64,000 bases of DNA, from NCBI RefSeq assembly GCF_900187405.1, contig NZ_LT896716.1, positions 124,001 to 188,000 of the forward strand. Reading direction: 5' to 3'. Position 1 is the first letter of the stretch, and each line of letters starts with the position of its first letter. This document shows positions 60,567 through 64,000 of the stretch, piece by piece. The translations under genes and the position numbers were made by a program. The DNA is from Geobacter sp. DSM 9736. GTDB lineage: Bacteria; Desulfobacterota; Desulfuromonadia; Geobacterales; Geobacteraceae. The notes under the pieces are model-generated. The model searched no databases. It was not told the DNA's origin and worked only from the letters and a program-made list of their open reading frames with translations.

Positions 60567-63008
60567 ATGTTCAGAAACATGAAGATCGGTGTGCGTCTTG
60601 CCGGGGGATTCGCCTTAATAGTGTTGCTCATGGTCGTTTCGGGTGTGTTCGGCATTACGCAGCTGCACAACCTCGACTCGGAACTTGACCGTATTGTAGA
60701 TGAGCGATGGCCGAAGGCAGAGAATGTCGGCGAGATCCATGATCAGATAAACGTTGCAGCCAGGGCACTGCGCAATGCGGTACTTCTTGACGATAGAGCC
60801 GAGGTGCAGAAGGAGGTCGGCAGAGTTGCCGCTTCGCAGGAGAATGTCGGCAAGGCGGTTGCCGAGCTGGAAAAGACCATGACCAGCCCTGAGGAGAAGG
60901 CGCTGATGGCTGAACTGGTCAGCTCCCGCGCCAGGTATGGAGAGGTTCTCAAGGAGGTGGTCGCCGACATCGAGGCGGGACGCAGGGACCTGGCGGTAAA
61001 GGCGCTCTTCACGAAGGTTCGACCGGTGCAGCAGGCCTTTATGGGTGCGGCGGAGAAGCTGGAAGCCCAGCAGGCGAAACTGATGGAGCAGGCCGGGGAG
61101 CATGCGAAGGAGGATTACCAAAATTCCCGGAACCTCATGGTGGGGCTCATCTTCCTTGCGATTATCCTCTCGGGCCTGATGGCGTGGCTCGTAATGCGGA
61201 GCATAACGCGTCCCATCGCTTTAGCGGTCGACATCAACAACAGGATTGCCGCCGGCGATCTGAGTATGGACATAGTCGTGGACCGGACGGATGAGACGGG
61301 GCAACTCCTGGCGGCCATGCAGAAAATGGTTGCATCCTTCCGGGAGATCGTCACCGACATCAACAAGCTCACGGAAGCGGCTGTAGAAGGGCGGCTGGGG
61401 GTAAGGGCGGAGGCGCAGAAACATAGTGGTGAGTTCAGAACCATTCTCGAGGGGATAAACAGCACCATCGGAACACTGGTGGGGCATCTCGATTCCATGC
61501 CTGCCCCTGCGATGATCGTGGATCGGGACATGAATATCCAGTACATGAACAGGATCGGGGCGCAGGTGGGAGGAAAATCACCTGAGCAGCTTGTCGGCAC
61601 CAAATGCTACGACCATTTTCGCACCTCCGATTGCCGGACCGAGAAATGCGCCTGCCACCGCGCGATTCAGGACGAGAAGGTTTCCAGCAGCGAGACCGAT
61701 GCCCATCCCGGCAACCTTGATCTGGAGATTTCGTACACCGGCGTGCCCATCAGAGACCGGAGCGGCAAGGTCATCGGCGCTTTCGAGGTGGTCAGCGACC
61801 AGACACAGGTGAAGCAGGCTGCCCGCAAGGCCCAGAAGGTGGCGGAATTCCAGGCAGTGGAAACGGCGAAGCTTACCGATGGGCTGGTGAAGCTCTCGAA
61901 GGGGGATACGGGCTTCTCTCTGGCTGCAGATCAGGGAGATGCAGACACATCGGGCGTTCGCACGTCTTATGAAAGCATTTACGCCGCTGTGAACGGGCTG
62001 AGCGATGCACTCAGGAATGTCGCCTCCCTTGCCAAGGAAATCGCTTCGGGGAACCTGACGGTGCAGGTCAAGGAGCGCTCGGAGCAGGATGAACTGATGC
62101 AGACGCTGGCGGCAATGGTGGCGCGGCTCGCGGCTGTTGTGGCGGAGGTGAAGCAGGCGGCGGATAACGTTGCATCGGGAAGCCAGGAGCTGTCGTCCAG
62201 CTCGGAGATCATGTCCCAGGGGGCAAGCGAGCAGGCCGCCGCCGCGGAGGAGGCTTCCTCTTCCATGGAAGAGATGTCTTCAAACATCAAGCAGAACGCC
62301 GACAACGCCCACCAGACGGAGAAGATCGCCATCAAATCCGCGACGGATGCACAGACCGGCGGGCAGGCGGTCCAGGAGACCGTCCATGCCATGAAGCAGA
62401 TCGCCGACAAGATTACCATCATAGAAGAGATAGCGCGCCAGACCAATCTTCTGGCCCTGAATGCAGCCATCGAAGCGGCTCGGGCCGGTGAGCACGGGAA
62501 GGGATTCGCCGTAGTGGCTTCAGAGGTTCGCAAGCTGGCGGAGCGGAGCCAGGTGGCTGCAAGCGAGATAATCGAGCTTGCCGGAACTTCGGTCGAGGTC
62601 GCCGAATCGGCGGGCGGGTTGCTGGCGAGGATCGTGCCGGACATCCAGAAGACGGCCGAGCTAGTGCAGGAGATTAGTGCTGCGAGCCGGGAGCAGGATT
62701 CCGGGGCGGACCAGATAAACAGGGCCATTCAGCAGCTCGATCAGGTGATCCAGCAGAATGCGTCCGCTGCCGAAGAGATGGCTTCAACCGCCGAGGAACT
62801 CTCATCCCAGGCTGAGCAGCTGCAGGAGGTGATTTCCTTCTTTACGATCAGCGAGCAACTCTCATCAGCGAAAGCTCCTGCCCGGCCCGCCAAGGCTACT
62901 GCTCCCGCAAAACAGCAGGTTAAAGCTGCAAAGGCCAAGAAGGCCGTAGGGACCGACCTCAGGCTGGAGGATAATGACTCGCAGGATGGAGAATTTGAAA
63001 AATTCTGA
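60567..63008 (+). CDS. Methyl-accepting chemotaxis protein with cytoplasmic Cys-rich PAS domain
   Basis: An 813-residue receptor. Helix 1 at about 9-31, four-helix periplasmic sensor, helix 2 at about 190-212, HAMP, then a PAS domain at about 310-425 that holds [20 protein letters not shown], a cluster of four Cys and two His. A second HAMP-like stretch and the signalling domain follow, with the tip [20 protein letters not shown]. The ATG at 60567 has GGAGGAAGT directly before it; earlier ATG codons lack a site. The Cys cluster may bind a metal, Fe-S centre or sense redox; it has no CxxCH haem motif. The C-terminus is Lys/Ala-rich. Confidence 0.94.
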   Translation: MFRNMKIGVRLAGGFALIVLLMVVSGVFGITQLHNLDSELDRIVDERWPKAENVGEIHDQINVAARALRNAVLLDDRAEVQKEVGRVAASQENVGKAVAELEKTMTSPEEKALMAELVSSRARYGEVLKEVVADIEAGRRDLAVKALFTKVRPVQQAFMGAAEKLEAQQAKLMEQAGEHAKEDYQNSRNLMVGLIFLAIILSGLMAWLVMRSITRPIALAVDINNRIAAGDLSMDIVVDRTDETGQLLAAMQKMVASFREIVTDINKLTEAAVEGRLGVRAEAQKHSGEFRTILEGINSTIGTLVGHLDSMPAPAMIVDRDMNIQYMNRIGAQVGGKSPEQLVGTKCYDHFRTSDCRTEKCACHRAIQDEKVSSSETDAHPGNLDLEISYTGVPIRDRSGKVIGAFEVVSDQTQVKQAARKAQKVAEFQAVETAKLTDGLVKLSKGDTGFSLAADQGDADTSGVRTSYESIYAAVNGLSDALRNVASLAKEIASGNLTVQVKERSEQDELMQTLAAMVARLAAVVAEVKQAADNVASGSQELSSSSEIMSQGASEQAAAAEEASSSMEEMSSNIKQNADNAHQTEKIAIKSATDAQTGGQAVQETVHAMKQIADKITIIEEIARQTNLLALNAAIEAARAGEHGKGFAVVASEVRKLAERSQVAASEIIELAGTSVEVAESAGGLLARIVPDIQKTAELVQEISAASREQDSGADQINRAIQQLDQVIQQNASAAEEMASTAEELSSQAEQLQEVISFFTISEQLSSAKAPARPAKATAPAKQQVKAAKAKKAVGTDLRLEDNDSQDGEFEKF

Positions 63009-63049
63009 GATGGCAGGCTGATCATAAAAATACGTTCTATAAAATATTT

Positions 63050-63077
63050 TAAAGTGATTTCCCCGACGCGGCGATGA
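63050..63077 (+). promoter_or_regulatory. Sigma-28-like promoter, one base longer spacing
   Basis: TAAAGTGA-N12-GGCGATGA; TAAA-to-CGAT distance is 22 instead of 21. Confidence 0.5.
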
Positions 63078-63154
63078 GGAAGAACATATGAGGATATATG
63101 AATCCTCACCGTGCGCTGTCTATAGCGCCTCACATTATCTGGAGGAGGGGAACA

Positions 63155-64000
63155 ATGAAGTTCAATGACTACCGGATCGGAACAAGACTGGCTATCGGCT
63201 TCGGGGTGGTGCTTCTGCTTTCATGCTCTCTTACAGCCCTAGGCGTAACCGGCATGTCGAAGATCAATGCCAGCCTCGAGCGTATCGTCAATGTGAACTA
63301 CGAAAAAATAAAGCAGGCCAACTATTCCATGACTGCCATAAATGGTCTCGTGACCTCGATACAGCGGATGATGGTGACGACGGACCGTGAGGCGAAACTG
63401 GAGGAGAAGGCGAACATAGACAACATGCGCGGGAGCTACAAGGCGGCCATGGACAAGCTGGAAAAGCTGGAGGTCCAGGAAGAGGGCAAAAGGATGATCG
63501 CCAACGTCAAGAGCGCCCTCGAAGCTGCCAAGAAGGCCAACAATGAGGTAATCGAGCTTTCCCTTGCCGGTAACAATGCGCAGGCTGTCAGCGTCTTCGT
63601 CAAGGAGGCCGCACCGCTGGACAAGAAGATCGAGGAGGCCTTCATCGCCCTGGTGAAGTACAACGAGGGGCGGATGGACCTCCGTCACCAGGAAGCCCTG
63701 AAAACTTACTCCGGCACCCGTACGCTGAATTTCATCATCGCATCTATTTCTCTTCTAATAGGCATCGTTATTTCCTATTTCATCACCCGCAGCATCACCC
63801 GGCCCGTCGGAGCACTGGCCGCCGCAGCAGACCGGATGGCAATCGGCGACGTGAGCGTCGATGTCGCTGTCGAGTCGAAGGACGAAATAGGAAATCTCGC
63901 CCACTCCTTCAAGAACATGGTGGAGAACATCAAGCAGTCTGCCGGGGCGATGGAGCGTATCGCCAAGGGTGACATGACGGTACAGGTAACCGCCAAGTCG
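63155..64000 (+). CDS. Methyl-accepting chemotaxis protein (partial, cut by window end)
   Basis: 282 codons are visible and stay open to the edge. MKFNDYRIGTRLAIGFGVVLLL begins the first membrane helix (about 11-33); a four-helix periplasmic domain follows, helix 2 at about 190-210 (FIIASISLLIGIVISYFI) and a HAMP domain (SITRPVGALAAAADRMAIGD), then the start of a second HAMP-like unit. The signalling part is outside. GGAGGAGGGG precedes the ATG. The periplasmic part is of the 4HB type, like the two preceding MCPs. Confidence 0.92.
   Translation, partial: MKFNDYRIGTRLAIGFGVVLLLSCSLTALGVTGMSKINASLERIVNVNYEKIKQANYSMTAINGLVTSIQRMMVTTDREAKLEEKANIDNMRGSYKAAMDKLEKLEVQEEGKRMIANVKSALEAAKKANNEVIELSLAGNNAQAVSVFVKEAAPLDKKIEEAFIALVKYNEGRMDLRHQEALKTYSGTRTLNFIIASISLLIGIVISYFITRSITRPVGALAAAADRMAIGDVSVDVAVESKDEIGNLAHSFKNMVENIKQSAGAMERIAKGDMTVQVTAKS

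Overview
The window looks like chromosome from a Geobacteraceae-type bacterium (Desulfuromonadota, formerly Deltaproteobacteria). This is inferred from the G+C-rich coding style, the fur-feoB-DtxR/IdeR iron cluster, the large number of PAS/GAF histidine kinases, several chemosensory arrays, a cytochrome P460-type gene, and the start of a membrane protein that resembles Geobacter multihaem cytochromes. No rRNA, tRNA, CRISPR, prophage or transposase gene was seen.

Layout. (1) 1-313: start of a membrane protein, cut by the window edge. (2) 405-22533, all on the minus strand: a signalling block. Its core (12094 down to 2845) is a Wsp-like alternative chemosensory operon in the order cheW, cheR-TPR, cheW, MCP, cheA-REC, cheB, and finally a receiver-histidine kinase where Wsp systems carry a GGDEF regulator. 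Around it lie five more PAS/GAF kinases with nearly the same phytochrome-type kinase module and one Rcp1-like response regulator. Four promoters in this block share TTGCGC-N16-TATAGTT. (3) 23007-24136: a lone receiver protein and a lipoprotein, ending at a shared terminator. (4) 24384-32574: iron acquisition. Fur, FeoB-1, a small zinc-ribbon protein and a DtxR-FeoA regulator are followed by a second Fur-box unit: DUF2325 protein, FeoA, FeoA, FeoB-2, a 48-residue Cys-rich membrane peptide, and an OprB-type porin further on.

(5) 32792-47386: two divergent heavy-metal efflux operons. The minus-strand operon encodes an outer-membrane protein, a His-rich secreted protein, TolC-like channel, His-rich adaptor and RND pump. 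The plus-strand operon encodes a Cys-rich secreted protein, a 104-residue protein with W-C-x-x-H-G repeats, an adaptor carrying the same repeat, and a CzcA-like RND pump. Both operons carry MITE-like palindromic repeats exactly between adaptor and pump. The two first small proteins share a C-terminal PEVYL-FIPPQN tail. (6) 47489-51135: a frameshifted MCP gene, a receiver fused to a zinc ribbon, a small unknown protein, an XRE regulator and a cytochrome P460. (7) 51243-64000: a second chemosensory locus with a hybrid kinase, CheY, a soluble MCP-like protein with two degenerate tips and a CheZ-like DxxxQ motif, a STAS protein, CheY, CheA and three MCP genes. Sigma-28 (FliA)-type promoters precede this locus and each transmembrane MCP gene, including the frameshifted one.

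How the parts may work together (inference): the first block integrates many small-molecule or redox cues through paralogous kinases and one array with a kinase output; the second is tied to the flagellar regulon; the middle handles ferrous iron uptake and divalent-metal export.
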